Assembly (NCBI RefSeq): GCF_014297445.1
Contig: NZ_JACORU010000001.1
Coordinates: forward strand, 372,001 to 436,000
Source of the DNA: Ramlibacter albus
Lineage (GTDB): Bacteria; Pseudomonadota; Gammaproteobacteria; Burkholderiales; Burkholderiaceae_C
Direction: 5' to 3'
Length of the DNA stretch: 64,000 bases
This document shows, in pieces, positions 43,217-52,336 of this stretch. The position numbers and the translations under genes are program-made. Under the pieces are notes generated by a model. It made no database searches and was not told the origin of the DNA. It was given only the letters and a program-made list of their open reading frames with translations. The first letter of the stretch is position 1, and every line of letters starts with the position of its first letter.

Positions 43217-45397
43217 ATGAAGAAAGCCGCAATTGCCGGGGGTCTCATCATGGGCGTGGCCGCGCCGGCGGCGCTCGCGCAAACGACGCTGGAGCCGGTG
43301 ACCATCACCGCCAACAAGCGCGAGGAGCGGCTGCAGCACGTGCCCGCGACGGCCACCGTCGTGCCGTCGCAGCAGCTGGACCAGCAGAACATCACCACCG
43401 TGCAGGACCTGGCGCGCGCGGTCCCCTCGTTCGACGCGTCGCCGGCGGGGCTGCGCATCCGCAGCTTCGGCGGCATCTCGTTCTCGCTCACCGCGGAAAG
43501 CAGCGTGGGCATCCTCGTCGACGGCGTGTCGCTCTCGGGCGCGGCCGACTTCCCGCCGGAGCTGTTCGACGTGGAGCGCATCGAGGTGCTCGAAGGCCCG
43601 CAGGGCACGCTGTTCGGCAAGAACGCGTCGGCGGGCATCATCAACATCGTCACGAAGGCGCCGGACCCGCGCAGGCTGGGCAGCGCCCTGCGCGTCGACG
43701 CGCAGAGCCGCGACGGGCGCTCGGTGCAGGCGGCGCTCAACGTGCCGGTCACCGAGGCGCTGGCCTTCCGCGTCGCCGGCTCGGTCGTGAACGAACCGCG
43801 CAGCACCCACAACCTGTTCGACGGCGCATGGGACAGCCCGCACAAGACCAACGCGCGGTTGCGCGTGCGCTGGAAGGCGACCCCCGACGTGCTGGTGAAC
43901 CTGAGCGGCGACCAGTCGGACACGATCCTGCGCGGCGGCGGCCGGTGGACGCTGTACCAGACCACGCCGGGCTCGGTGCTCACGCGCGCGCTCAACGCAT
44001 GCGGCGTCATCGTCGGGCCGGAGAACACCGACGTGTGCGCCAACCCCGGCCAGAACGGCAACAAGACGCGCGTGGGCGGCTATTCCGCGCAGGTGGACTG
44101 GGCGCTGGGCAACTACCTGCTGACGTCCGTCTCCGCGGTGCGCGACGTGAAGAACATCATCTCCGGCGCCGACTACGACATGATCAGCGTCGCCGCGCCG
44201 GGCTTCGTGCAGCCGGAAATCAAGACCTACCACAACCTCAGCCAGGAGCTGCGCGTCACCTCGCCCGAGTACGACTGGGGCAACTTTGTCGCCGGCGCCT
44301 ACTGGTTCAAGGGCCGCATCCACCAGGACCTCACCGGCGTGCTCACGCTGCCGACCTTCCGGCTCGGCCAGCGCAACCTCGTCGACGGCGAGAACGAGAG
44401 CACCGCGCTTTTCGGCCAGGGGACGTACAAGTTCAACAAGGCGCTGTCGCTGAACTTCGGCGCGCGTGCCGGGCGCGAAGAGGCCTCCACGTCGCGCACG
44501 GGCGCGCTGACGCCCGGTGCCGTCGGGCCCGTGGAAGCGCAGCGCCTGATCCCCGTCGCCGCGCAGACGAAGGACAGCTACGCGTCGTGGCGCGGCGGCC
44601 TGCAGTACGACTTCGATGCCGACCGCATGGGTTACGTCACGTACTCGCACGGCTACAAGGGGCCGGCGGTGAACCACAACGCGACCAACCCGCGCGTGCC
44701 GGCGGTGGTCCGCCCCGAGATCCCGAAGATGCTGGAAGCGGGCCTGAAGAACCAGTTCCTGCAGGGCCGCTTCGCGGTGAACGCCTCCGCGTACACGATG
44801 AAGGTCAAGGACTACCAGGCCACGGTCTGGGACCCGGGTGCGCTGGCGTTCGCGTTCTCGAATGCGCCGGAGCTCACCGTGCGCGGCGCGGTCCTCAACT
44901 TCTACGGCAAGCCGGTGCAGGCACTGACGCTCAACGGCGGCGTGGCCTACACCCGCTCGAAGCTCGGGCCGGGCTTTCTCGTGGAGTGCGCGATGGGTTC
45001 GCCCACGGGGTGCTTCCGCGACGCCGCGGGCGACCCGGCCGGCGGCACGCCGAAGCTGCGCGCGACCTTCGTGTTCGACTACGCATTCGCCGTCGCTTCG
45101 CTGCGCGCGTCGCTCGGCGGCGACGTGGTGTACACGTCGGAAAAGGTGTTCGACCGGACCGACCCCGCGCGCAACCTGCCCGCCACGACCATCGTCGGCG
45201 CCCGCTTCACGCTGCGGCGCGCCGACGACATGGCGGGGCTGGCGCTCTACGCGCGCAACCTCACCGACCGGTTCAGCCCCACGTACCGCGTCGGCAACCT
45301 CGTGGCCTTCGTCACCGGCGACACGCGCTCGTACACGCAGTTCGTGGGGCCGGAGTCGCGCCGGCTGGTCGGCGTGAGCTTCGACGCGAAGTTCTGA
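43217..45397 (+). CDS. TonB-dependent outer membrane receptor
   Basis: A 726-residue gated porin. The signal peptide is MKKAAIAGGLIMGVAAPAALA. The TonB-box-like LEPVTITANKRE is at about 25-36, followed by the plug domain with RIRSFGGISFS, ILVDGVSLSG and VEVLEGPQGTLFGKNASAG-type blocks. A 22-strand barrel runs to the terminal signature LVGVSFDAKF, ending in aromatic Phe. ATG at 43217 is preferred because GGAGGG lies 4 bases upstream and it begins the signal peptide; ATGs at 43193 and 43196 would add 7-8 charged residues. No FecR/FecI pair is adjacent. The ligand is unknown; resemblance is to the broad sphingomonad-type receptors rather than to a named siderophore receptor. Confidence 0.9.
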   Translation: MKKAAIAGGLIMGVAAPAALAQTTLEPVTITANKREERLQHVPATATVVPSQQLDQQNITTVQDLARAVPSFDASPAGLRIRSFGGISFSLTAESSVGILVDGVSLSGAADFPPELFDVERIEVLEGPQGTLFGKNASAGIINIVTKAPDPRRLGSALRVDAQSRDGRSVQAALNVPVTEALAFRVAGSVVNEPRSTHNLFDGAWDSPHKTNARLRVRWKATPDVLVNLSGDQSDTILRGGGRWTLYQTTPGSVLTRALNACGVIVGPENTDVCANPGQNGNKTRVGGYSAQVDWALGNYLLTSVSAVRDVKNIISGADYDMISVAAPGFVQPEIKTYHNLSQELRVTSPEYDWGNFVAGAYWFKGRIHQDLTGVLTLPTFRLGQRNLVDGENESTALFGQGTYKFNKALSLNFGARAGREEASTSRTGALTPGAVGPVEAQRLIPVAAQTKDSYASWRGGLQYDFDADRMGYVTYSHGYKGPAVNHNATNPRVPAVVRPEIPKMLEAGLKNQFLQGRFAVNASAYTMKVKDYQATVWDPGALAFAFSNAPELTVRGAVLNFYGKPVQALTLNGGVAYTRSKLGPGFLVECAMGSPTGCFRDAAGDPAGGTPKLRATFVFDYAFAVASLRASLGGDVVYTSEKVFDRTDPARNLPATTIVGARFTLRRADDMAGLALYARNLTDRFSPTYRVGNLVAFVTGDTRSYTQFVGPESRRLVGVSFDAKF

Positions 45398-45400
45398 GGC

Positions 45401-45673
45401 TCAGCTCGCCGTCACCGGGTCGATCACCGCGCGCACCGCGTTGACGCTGTTCGCGGGGAAGCCGCCCTTCTTCGCGTGCTCCAGCACGTCCTGCTCGCTG
45501 TCGGCGATGTAGACGCAGTAGATCTTGTCGTCGGTGACGTAGCTCTGCTGCCACTGCACGCGCGGGCCCATCTCGCGCAGCACGTTGCACGACGCCTGGG
45601 CGATGCCCTTGAGGTCCATGGGCGACATCTTGCCGGCGCCCGGCAGGTTGCGTTCGATCACGAATTTCGGCAT
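45401..45673 (-). CDS. DUF4242 (SCO4226-like) small protein
   Basis: A 90-residue protein of the DUF4242 family. MPKFVIERNLPGAGKMSP at the start, VQWQQSYVTDDKIYCVYIAD near 39-58 and EHAKKGGFPANSV near 65-77 are the family blocks. The Streptomyces relative SCO4226 binds nickel; in most bacteria the role is unknown. A good ribosome site (AGGAGA) lies 8 bases before the start. It is divergent from the AraC-type regulator, with 82 bases between starts, so that regulator may control it. Confidence 0.85.
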   Translation of the reverse strand: MPKFVIERNLPGAGKMSPMDLKGIAQASCNVLREMGPRVQWQQSYVTDDKIYCVYIADSEQDVLEHAKKGGFPANSVNAVRAVIDPVTAS

Positions 45674-45755
45674 GGCTCGTCTCCTGTTGGTGGTTGGGGG
45701 TGATCCCACTATGATCGACGGCGCCCGCTTGCGCCACGCAGCGACGCCGGAGTTC

Positions 45756-46742
45756 ATGACCGAAACACCGAATCGCGCTTCGCAGCCCGGCAGCAACCAG
45801 GACTTGCTGGCGGACGTGCTGCAGCGCATCCAGCTCGCCAGCGCCGTCTTCCTGCGCGGCGAGTTCACGGCACCCTGGGGCTTCACCTCGACCGACGCGG
45901 CCACCTTGTGCGCCATCGTGCAGCCGGGCGCGCGCAACCTGGTGCTCTTCCATGTCGCCGTCGAGGGGCGCTTTCGCATCCAGCTCGCGAGCGGCGAAAG
46001 CGCGCAAGCCGAGGCCGGGGACGCCGTGGTGCTGCCTTATTGCGACCAGCACACGATGGGGCACCCGCCGCAAGCGCAGCCCGTTCCCATCGCCACGCTC
46101 GTGCCCATGCCGCCCTGGACCGAGATGCCCGTGGTGCGCCACGGCGGCGGCGGCGAGCCCACGCGCATCCTGTGCGGCTACCTGCACTGCGACGACCTGC
46201 TCTTCAACCCGCTGCTGCGGGCCTTGCCGCGCCTGATCCACGTGCGGCCGAGCACGCCGCAGGCGGCGCAGTGGCGCCAGGCCAGCCTGCGCTACGTGGC
46301 CGAGCAGGCGCGGCAAGGCGAGAACGCGATGCTCGCCCGGCTACCCGGCCTGGTGCTCGCCGACTGCCTGGCGCAGTACGCGCGCGACCTGCCGGCCCAT
46401 CAGCGCGGCTGGCTCGCGGCACTGAACGATGCCGTGCTCGGCCGTGCGCTCATGCTGCTGCACGCGCGCCCCTCCGACGCGTGGACGGTCGACGACCTCG
46501 CGGGCAAGTGCGCGGTGTCGCGCTCGGTGCTGGCCGAGCGCTTCTCGCAGTCGCTGGGCGTCTCGCCCATGCGCTACCTCGCGCAATGGCGCATGCAGCT
46601 GGCCGCCAACCTGCTGCGCGACCAGCCCGGCCTCGGGCTTGCACAGGTGGCGGACCAGGTGGGCTACGAGTCGGAAGCCGCGTTCAGCCGCGCGTTCAAG
46701 CGGCACGTGGGCCGCGCGCCGGCCAACTGGGCGCGCAACTAG
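45756..46742 (+). CDS. AraC-family transcriptional regulator (cupin type)
   Basis: A 328-residue regulator. The N-terminal cupin sensor domain (about 15-180) includes LRGEFTAPWGFTSTDAAT and VEGRFRIQLASGESAQAEAGD. The C-terminal double helix-turn-helix is intact: WTVDDLAGKCAVSRSVLAE, RYLAQWRMQLAANLLR and QVADQVGYESEAAFSRAFKR. Start chosen at 45756 (MTETPNRASQ, GGAG 4 bases upstream); ATG at 45711 in the same frame is an alternative. It is divergent from the DUF4242 gene and followed by the DUF4399 gene. Confidence 0.85.
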   Translation: MTETPNRASQPGSNQDLLADVLQRIQLASAVFLRGEFTAPWGFTSTDAATLCAIVQPGARNLVLFHVAVEGRFRIQLASGESAQAEAGDAVVLPYCDQHTMGHPPQAQPVPIATLVPMPPWTEMPVVRHGGGGEPTRILCGYLHCDDLLFNPLLRALPRLIHVRPSTPQAAQWRQASLRYVAEQARQGENAMLARLPGLVLADCLAQYARDLPAHQRGWLAALNDAVLGRALMLLHARPSDAWTVDDLAGKCAVSRSVLAERFSQSLGVSPMRYLAQWRMQLAANLLRDQPGLGLAQVADQVGYESEAAFSRAFKRHVGRAPANWARN

Positions 46743-46803
46743 GCCTGCGCGCGCGGCCGTGCCGCGTTACCATCGGCCCCTCTGCTTTACCGGGGGAAGA
46801 GCG

Positions 46804-47601
46804 ATGCGGTACCAGCTCTTGTGTGGCGTGCTTGCCGCGGCGGCCATGGCCGGCGCCGGGGCGCAGGTTCCCCCCGATGCGCTGGTCCTCAAGCATCCGT
46901 GGGTGGTCGCACCGCCCAGCCCCAAGCCCGAAGCGTATTTCCTCGGCCTGAAGGACGGCGCGAAGATCGAAACGCCGTACGTGCTGCGCTTCGGCCTTTC
47001 GCTGCGCGGGCTCGCCCCGGCCGAAGTGAAGTCCGGCAAGGCCGTGGGCCACCACCACCTGCTCATCGACTACCCGATCCCCACGGACATGTCGCGCGCG
47101 CTGCCGTTCACGGACCAGTACCTGCACTTCGGCAAGGGCGAGATGCAGACCATCCTGAAGCTCAAGCCCGGCGTCTACCAGCTCGCGCTGCTGCTGGCCG
47201 ACGAGGACCACGTGCCCTACCCCGTCTACAGCAAGCCGATCCGCGTGACGGTGACGAAGCACGACCCCGGCGTGAACATCTGGAAGTTGTGGGGCGAGCC
47301 GCAGATCGGCATCCTGCAGCCCGCCGACGGCGAGCGCGTGCAGGGCCCCTTCCGTGTGAACTTCCATGCCAATGGCTACAACGTCGCGGCCGCCGCATCG
47401 AAATCCATGGACGGCTGGTTCCGCCTGACGGTCGAGCCGCGCGGCAAGCCGCCGGAAGTGCTCGACTTCAAGCTCGGGCAGACCGAGGTTTGGCTGAATC
47501 CGCCCAAGGGCGACTACACGCTGCGGCTGGACATGGTGAGCAACCGGGACGTGGGCAAGCTCGCCGCATCGGCCAGGCCGGTGCACGTCGTCGTGCCGTG
47601 A
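46804..47601 (+). CDS. DUF4399-domain periplasmic protein
   Basis: A 265-residue exported protein with a signal peptide (MRYQLLCGVLAAAAMAGAGAQ). Two repeats of a DUF4399-like beta fold are suggested. The first contains FLGLKDGAKIETPYVLRFGL, GHHHLLIDYPIP and LHFGKGEMQTILKLKPGVY, and the second QIGILQPADGERVQGPFRV and MDGWFRLTVE. The GHHHLLID histidines suggest metal binding. GGGGGAAGAG lies just before the ATG at 46804. Function is unknown. Confidence 0.82.
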   Translation: MRYQLLCGVLAAAAMAGAGAQVPPDALVLKHPWVVAPPSPKPEAYFLGLKDGAKIETPYVLRFGLSLRGLAPAEVKSGKAVGHHHLLIDYPIPTDMSRALPFTDQYLHFGKGEMQTILKLKPGVYQLALLLADEDHVPYPVYSKPIRVTVTKHDPGVNIWKLWGEPQIGILQPADGERVQGPFRVNFHANGYNVAAAASKSMDGWFRLTVEPRGKPPEVLDFKLGQTEVWLNPPKGDYTLRLDMVSNRDVGKLAASARPVHVVVP

Positions 47602-47644
47602 CGCGCGAGCGGCCGGCCTCCTGCTTGCGTGGCGGGGCGGCCGC

Positions 47645-48190
47645 TCAGATCGGAAACCGCAGGTCGCCGCTCTGGTACGTCTCGGCCGCCAGACGGAACG
47701 CTTCGGCCGTCTCGGACAACATCAGCTGCGCAATGGACAACTCCGGCGGCCGGCGGCCACCGGAGCGCACGTGGTATTGCTCGACCCAGCGGACCGCGGC
47801 GTTCTGGCGCGTGTCGGTGGGCACGTCGGACATGTCGATGGTGAAGATCTCGCCCGTCGTCTCCCGGTACTTGTTCTGCTTCGACAGCAGCTTCGGGAAA
47901 TACGCGTCCGGGTTGTACGCAAACTTCGTGCAGACGTAGAAGGACATCTCCCCATGGGTGTGCACCAGGTGGTAGAAGATGTCGTCCCCGGTGAGGTCGA
48001 CCTTCAAGTGCGACTCCTCCTGCGTCTCGCGGTAGAGCGTCTCCATCATGCCGCCCTGGTCGGTGCCGCCGAACAGCTGCGGGCAGCCCCCGCAGAACCA
48101 TGACTCGTTCGTGTACGGGTTCAAACGCTGCTTGATCGGGAACAGGCCGTTCCCGTTCGAATCGATCGGCAGCACATAGTGTTTCGGCAT
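47645..48190 (-). CDS. Nudix-like hydrolase with degenerate Nudix box
   Basis: A 181-residue protein beginning MPKHYVLPIDSNGNGLFPIK at 48190, with AGGGAAGGA 8 bases upstream. CGGCPQLFGGTDQGGM leads into TLYRETQEESHLKV, which matches the REUxEE core of the Nudix box. The first glutamate of Gx5Ex7REUxEExGU is missing and the final Gly is changed. So metal binding is probably kept, but classical nucleoside-diphosphate hydrolysis is uncertain. It stands alone, converging with the DUF4399 gene. Confidence 0.6.
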   Translation of the reverse strand: MPKHYVLPIDSNGNGLFPIKQRLNPYTNESWFCGGCPQLFGGTDQGGMMETLYRETQEESHLKVDLTGDDIFYHLVHTHGEMSFYVCTKFAYNPDAYFPKLLSKQNKYRETTGEIFTIDMSDVPTDTRQNAAVRWVEQYHVRSGGRRPPELSIAQLMLSETAEAFRLAAETYQSGDLRFPI

Positions 48191-48283
48191 CGCACGTCCT
48201 TCCCTGTGGTGGCGCGTGCGAGTCTCGCGCAATCGGCGGGCGCCGGTAACTGCCAGAACTGACAGGGGGCCCCCGGCGCTGGA

Positions 48284-49264
48284 TCAGCCCACCGCCAGCA
48301 CGACGTTCCCCGCCGCCTTGCCTTGCGCCACCATCTCGTGCGCGTCGGCGATGCGCTCGAGCGGCAACGTGGCCGCGACGTTGTGCTTCAGGACGGCGGC
48401 TTCCTGCGCCATCACGTCGAGCGCACGCGCGCGGTCGGGTGCCGAGAGGTTGTAGACGATGAAGAACTGCAGCTTGAGGTTCTTCACGATCATCGGGAAG
48501 AACGGCAGGCCCACCTGCGGCGCGCCGCTGCCGTAGACCACCCACTCGCCGTTGGGGCGCACGAGCTCCAGGTCGAGCGTCGAGTTGGCGGCCACGTCCA
48601 CTTCGATGATGCGGTCCACACCCAGGTCATTGGTCGCGGCATGCACGGCCTGCAGCACGTTCTGGCGCTTGTAGTCGACCACGACGTCGGCGCCCGCCTC
48701 GAGCGCGAGCGCGGCCTTGGCCTCGCTGCTGACGGTGGCGATCACCTGCGCGGCGCCGAAGCGCCGCGCGAACTGCACCGCATAGTGGCCCACCGCACCC
48801 GCGCCGCCAGCGACGAGCACCGTCTTGTTCTCCACGCCGCCGGTGCACAACACCGCGTGCAGTGCCGTCAAGGCCGGGATGCCGAAGCAAGCCGCCGCCT
48901 CGTCGGACACACCGGGCGGGATGGGCACGGCCTGCGCCTCGGGCAGCACGACGTATTCGGCGGCGGTGCCGAAGGGCCGGCCCCAGGCCGCGTTCCAGAT
49001 CCACACGCGGTCGCCGATGCGGGAGGCGGACACTCCCTGGCCCACGTCGTCGATCACGCCCGAGCCGTCGCTGTGCGGGATGACGCGCGGGAACGGCATC
49101 GCGCTGCTGCGCAGCCCGGCACGGCTCTTCACGTCCGACGGGTTCACGCCCGAGAAGAGCACCTTGACGCGGACTTCGCCGGGGCCGGGCCGCTCGTCCG
49201 GGACCTCGCCGACCTGCAGCACCTCGTGCGCGGGGCCGGTGCGTTCGTAGAAAGCGGCTTTCAT
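48284..49264 (-). CDS. Zinc-independent quinone oxidoreductase (medium-chain dehydrogenase/reductase)
   Basis: A 326-residue NADPH:quinone reductase-like protein. The N-terminal MDR substrate domain (MKAAFYERTGPAHEVLQVGE, GVNPSDVKSRAG) is followed by a Rossmann domain with VLVAGGAGAVGHYAVQFAR near 150-168, the AGAVG nucleotide motif of quinone reductases. The zinc-binding cysteines of alcohol dehydrogenases are absent. It overlaps the stop of the lipoprotein gene upstream (ATGA). It could serve in detoxification of quinones or reactive carbonyls. Confidence 0.88.
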   Translation of the reverse strand: MKAAFYERTGPAHEVLQVGEVPDERPGPGEVRVKVLFSGVNPSDVKSRAGLRSSAMPFPRVIPHSDGSGVIDDVGQGVSASRIGDRVWIWNAAWGRPFGTAAEYVVLPEAQAVPIPPGVSDEAAACFGIPALTALHAVLCTGGVENKTVLVAGGAGAVGHYAVQFARRFGAAQVIATVSSEAKAALALEAGADVVVDYKRQNVLQAVHAATNDLGVDRIIEVDVAANSTLDLELVRPNGEWVVYGSGAPQVGLPFFPMIVKNLKLQFFIVYNLSAPDRARALDVMAQEAAVLKHNVAATLPLERIADAHEMVAQGKAAGNVVLAVG

Positions 49265-50397
49265 CGGGAGCTCCCTGTGTCGAATTTGCGCCGCAGCTTG
49301 GCGCCCATCGGGTCGTTCGAATTGATCGTGGCCAGCACCTGCAACTGCTCCTGCGCGCGGGTGCTTTCGCCGAGGCGCCAGTACGCCAGCGCGAGGTAGC
49401 GGTGCACCTCGGTGAAGCCGCTGGTGAGTTGCTGTGCGCGCTCCAGCGCCCGCACGGCCTCGCGCGGCTGGTTGTCCCGCAGGTGGCGGATGCCTTCGGA
49501 GACCCAGTAGTAGGGGTCGTTCTGCTGCCACGCGCGCAGGCGCTGGGCGACCGCGGCGGCTTCCTGCTCGCGGCCCTGGTCTAGCAGCAGCTGGTGCAGG
49601 GCGCGCATCGGGTGCTCGGGGCGCTCGCTCGCGGCCACGGAGTGCTTCAGCCACTGCTCGGCTTCGGCGGCGAGGCCGCGCTCGATGTACAGCGCGGCGA
49701 GGTTGGTGTACGTCGGCGCGTAGTTCGGCTGCACACGCGCGGCGGCGCGCAGGTGTGTGTACGCGTTGGCGTAGTCGCGCCGCGCCAGCGCCTCCACGCC
49801 GATGTTGTTGTAGTAGCGCGCGAGCACGCCCTCGTCCGCGAGCGGCTGGCCGCGTGCGGTGCTGGCGAACTCGGGTTCGAAGTCGATGATGACGTCGTCG
49901 TAGCGTGCGAGGCTCAGCACCGGCCGGTCGGTGCCCACCTGCACCAGCACGTTGACGTGGTGGTTGACGTAGTCGAGCGAGCCGCGGCGGTCGTAGACGG
50001 CCGGCACCTGCACTTCCTGCATCACCGCGTCGAGCCCCAGCGCACGCGCCGCCGCGAACGTGAGCACGGTCAGCGAGATGCAGTCGCCGCGCTTGAGCCG
50101 CCACGTCTCGTTGGCGGGTGTCGAATGCCCGGCCGCGTACTCGAAGCGGCGGCGGTCGGGGCCATAGACGAGCTCCAGCAGCTTCTCCACACGCTGCTTC
50201 GGGCGAAGGGCCCGCACTTCCGGCGCGCCCAGCTGGCGCACCAGCGCCGCGTCGAGCCGGAACAGGTCCTCCTTGCCGACCGTGGGTTCCGTCCCGCCGG
50301 CGAACGCTTCGTCGCGCCACGGCAGCGTCGCTGGCGAAGGCGCGGTGGCGCAGCCGGCGAGTGCAGCCACGACGATCACGAGGGCAAGCAGGCGCAT
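49261..50397 (-). CDS. Lipoprotein with transglutaminase-like domain and TPR repeats
   Basis: A 378-residue lipoprotein. The signal MRLLALVIVVAALAGC ends in a lipobox (LAGC). A transglutaminase-like papain fold follows, with Cys in LKRGDCISLTVL near 104, His in DYVNHHVNVLVQ near 142, and Asp in YDDVIIDFEPEF. Then come TPR-like helices (YYNNIGVEALARRDYANAY, YAPTYTNLAALYIERGLAAE, YWVSEGIRHLRDNQPREAV). It is probably periplasmic and membrane-anchored. The start at 50397 faces the miaB operon divergently. Family members are often named only as TPR or transglutaminase proteins, and the role is unknown. Confidence 0.85.
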   Translation of the reverse strand: MRLLALVIVVAALAGCATAPSPATLPWRDEAFAGGTEPTVGKEDLFRLDAALVRQLGAPEVRALRPKQRVEKLLELVYGPDRRRFEYAAGHSTPANETWRLKRGDCISLTVLTFAAARALGLDAVMQEVQVPAVYDRRGSLDYVNHHVNVLVQVGTDRPVLSLARYDDVIIDFEPEFASTARGQPLADEGVLARYYNNIGVEALARRDYANAYTHLRAAARVQPNYAPTYTNLAALYIERGLAAEAEQWLKHSVAASERPEHPMRALHQLLLDQGREQEAAAVAQRLRAWQQNDPYYWVSEGIRHLRDNQPREAVRALERAQQLTSGFTEVHRYLALAYWRLGESTRAQEQLQVLATINSNDPMGAKLRRKFDTGSSR

Positions 50398-50480
50398 CCG
50401 CCCATCCTAGGGCGCGGCCCGGGGATTGCAACCGGGCGACCCCGGTAAAATCGGCGGTCCACAGCCTCTGGATCTACACC

Positions 50481-50879
50481 ATGAACCGCTGCCAACGCTG
50501 GGCCCTCGCGGCCCTCGCTGCATTCGCCACCCTCACTGCCGCCGCGCAGGGCCTCGTGCGCGAAGCCCCCGCCGACGTGCGCCCCGCGATGATCGCGATC
50601 AGCAGCACGCCGCCCGACATCACGCTCAACGGCGAGCCGGCGCGCCTGTCGCCCGGCGCCCGCATCCGCGGCGTCAACAACATGCTGGTGCTCTCCGGCT
50701 CCGTCGCCGGCCGCACGCTGCCCACCGTGTACCGCAAGGACGCGGCGGGCCTGGTGCACGAGGTCTGGATCCTCACGCCGGAGGAGTACAGCAAGATCGG
50801 CGGCATCAACACGGGCGACCCGGAAGGCTTCAAGCGCTTCGCCGAGCTGCTCGCGCTGATCTGGGGCGCGCGCAAATGA
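50481..50879 (+). CDS. Small exported protein of unknown function
   Basis: A 132-residue protein with a signal peptide ([24 protein letters not shown]). The mature part includes [41 protein letters not shown] and [17 protein letters not shown]. It is regularly found directly before miaB in Comamonadaceae by my recollection of the family, but has no assigned function. The stop overlaps the miaB start (ATGA), so the two are co-translated. A TAAAAT box lies about 30 bases upstream of the start (50446-50451). Confidence 0.75.
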   Translation: MNRCQRWALAALAAFATLTAAAQGLVREAPADVRPAMIAISSTPPDITLNGEPARLSPGARIRGVNNMLVLSGSVAGRTLPTVYRKDAAGLVHEVWILTPEEYSKIGGINTGDPEGFKRFAELLALIWGARK

Positions 50880-52213
50880 AGAAGGTCTACATCAAGACCT
50901 TCGGCTGCCAGATGAACGAGTACGACTCGGACAAGATGGCGGACGTGATGAACGCGGCCGAAGGCTACGAGCCCACGCAGGACCCCGAGCAGGCGGACCT
51001 GATCCTCTTCAACACCTGCTCCGTGCGCGAGAAGGCGCAGGAGAAGGTCTTCTCCGACCTCGGCCGCGTGAAGCACCTCAAGAAGAAGGGCGTGCTGATC
51101 GGCGTGGGCGGCTGCGTCGCTTCGCAGGAAGGCGCCGCGATCATCGAGCGCGCACCCTATGTCGACGTGGTGTTCGGCCCCCAGACGCTGCACCGCCTGC
51201 CCGAGCTGCTGGCCGCGCGCGAGAAGCAGGCGCGGCCGCAGGTGGACATCAGCTTCCCGGAGATCGAGAAGTTCGACCACCTGCCGCCCGCGCGCGTGGA
51301 AGGCGCGTCGGCCTTCGTGTCGATCATGGAAGGCTGCTCCAAGTACTGCTCGTACTGCGTCGTGCCCTACACGCGCGGCGAGGAAGTGTCGCGGCCCTTC
51401 GAGGACGTGCTCGTCGAAGTGGCGGGCCTGGCCGACCAGGGCGTGAAGGAGGTGACGCTGCTCGGCCAGAACGTCAACGCCTATCGCGGCAAGATGGGTG
51501 AGACGAGCGAGATCGCCGACTTCGCCCTCCTCATCGAATACATCTCCGACATCCCCGGCGTCGAGCGCATCCGCTACACCACGAGCCACCCGAACGAGTT
51601 CACGCAGCGGCTGGTCGATGTGTATGCAAAGGTGCCCAAGCTCGTCAGCCATTTGCACCTGCCGGTGCAGCACGGCAGCGACCGCATCCTGATGGCGATG
51701 AAGCGCGGCTATACGGCGATGGAATACAAGTCGATCATCCGCAAGCTGCGCGCCGTTCGCCCCGGCATTTCGATGTCCAGCGACTTCATCGTCGGCTTCC
51801 CCGGCGAGACGGAGGAAGACTTCGCGAAGATGATGAAGCTGGTCGAGGACGTGGGCTACGACGCGAGCTTCTCGTTCATCTTCAGCCCTCGCCCGGGGAC
51901 GCCGGCAGCGACGCTGCACGACGAGACGCCGCACGACGTGAAGCTCAAGCGCCTGCAGCACCTGCAGCACGTGCTGGAAGAGAACGTGCGCCGCATCAGC
52001 GCAAGCCGCATCGGCACGGTGCAACGCATCCTCGTGGAAGGCCCGTCGCGCAAGGACCCGAACGAGCTGATGGGCCGCACCGAGTGCAACCGCATCGTCA
52101 ACTTCAAGGGCCAGCCGCGCCTCGTGGGGCAGATGGTCGACGTGACGATCACGCAGGCCTTGCCGCACTCGCTGCGCGGCGAAGTGCTCGTCAACGAGGC
52201 CATCGCGGCCTGA
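50876..52213 (+). CDS. miaB: tRNA-2-methylthio-N6-dimethylallyladenosine synthase
   Basis: Radical-SAM methylthiotransferase acting on i6A37 of tRNAs. 445 residues, normal length. N-terminal UPF0004 domain with three cluster cysteines ([33 protein letters not shown]). The radical-SAM motif [17 protein letters not shown] is near 156-172, and the C-terminal TRAM domain contains [14 protein letters not shown] strong terminator follows at 52223-52253. Confidence 0.97.
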   Translation: MKKVYIKTFGCQMNEYDSDKMADVMNAAEGYEPTQDPEQADLILFNTCSVREKAQEKVFSDLGRVKHLKKKGVLIGVGGCVASQEGAAIIERAPYVDVVFGPQTLHRLPELLAAREKQARPQVDISFPEIEKFDHLPPARVEGASAFVSIMEGCSKYCSYCVVPYTRGEEVSRPFEDVLVEVAGLADQGVKEVTLLGQNVNAYRGKMGETSEIADFALLIEYISDIPGVERIRYTTSHPNEFTQRLVDVYAKVPKLVSHLHLPVQHGSDRILMAMKRGYTAMEYKSIIRKLRAVRPGISMSSDFIVGFPGETEEDFAKMMKLVEDVGYDASFSFIFSPRPGTPAATLHDETPHDVKLKRLQHLQHVLEENVRRISASRIGTVQRILVEGPSRKDPNELMGRTECNRIVNFKGQPRLVGQMVDVTITQALPHSLRGEVLVNEAIAA

Positions 52214-52222
52214 CGCAGAGCT

Positions 52223-52253
52223 ACAACCGCTTGCAAAGCGGTTGTTGTTTTCT
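52223..52253 (+). terminator. Intrinsic terminator after miaB
   Basis: A perfect 10-bp stem ACAACCGCTT/AAGCGGTTGT with a GCA loop (52223-52245), followed by TGTTTTCTT. It begins 10 bases after the miaB stop. Confidence 0.88.
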
Positions 52254-52261
52254 TCCCCTCA

Positions 52262-52308
52262 GCAGTACGGCCCGAGCCCTAAGGTCGCGCTGACTCTCGG
52301 GATACTGC
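52262..52308 (+). promoter_or_regulatory. Interrupted inverted repeat upstream of the OmpA-like gene
   Basis: Two nested arms pair: GCAGTA (52262-52267) with TACTGC (52303-52308), and CCCGAG (52271-52276) with CTCGGG (52296-52301), separated by small bulges and a 19-base loop. It lies between the miaB terminator and the TTG start at 52337. It could be a structured 5' leader of the outer-membrane protein message or a protein-binding site. Confidence 0.4.
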
Positions 52309-52336
52309 GCTCTCGATTCTTTTCACGGGAGCAAAC

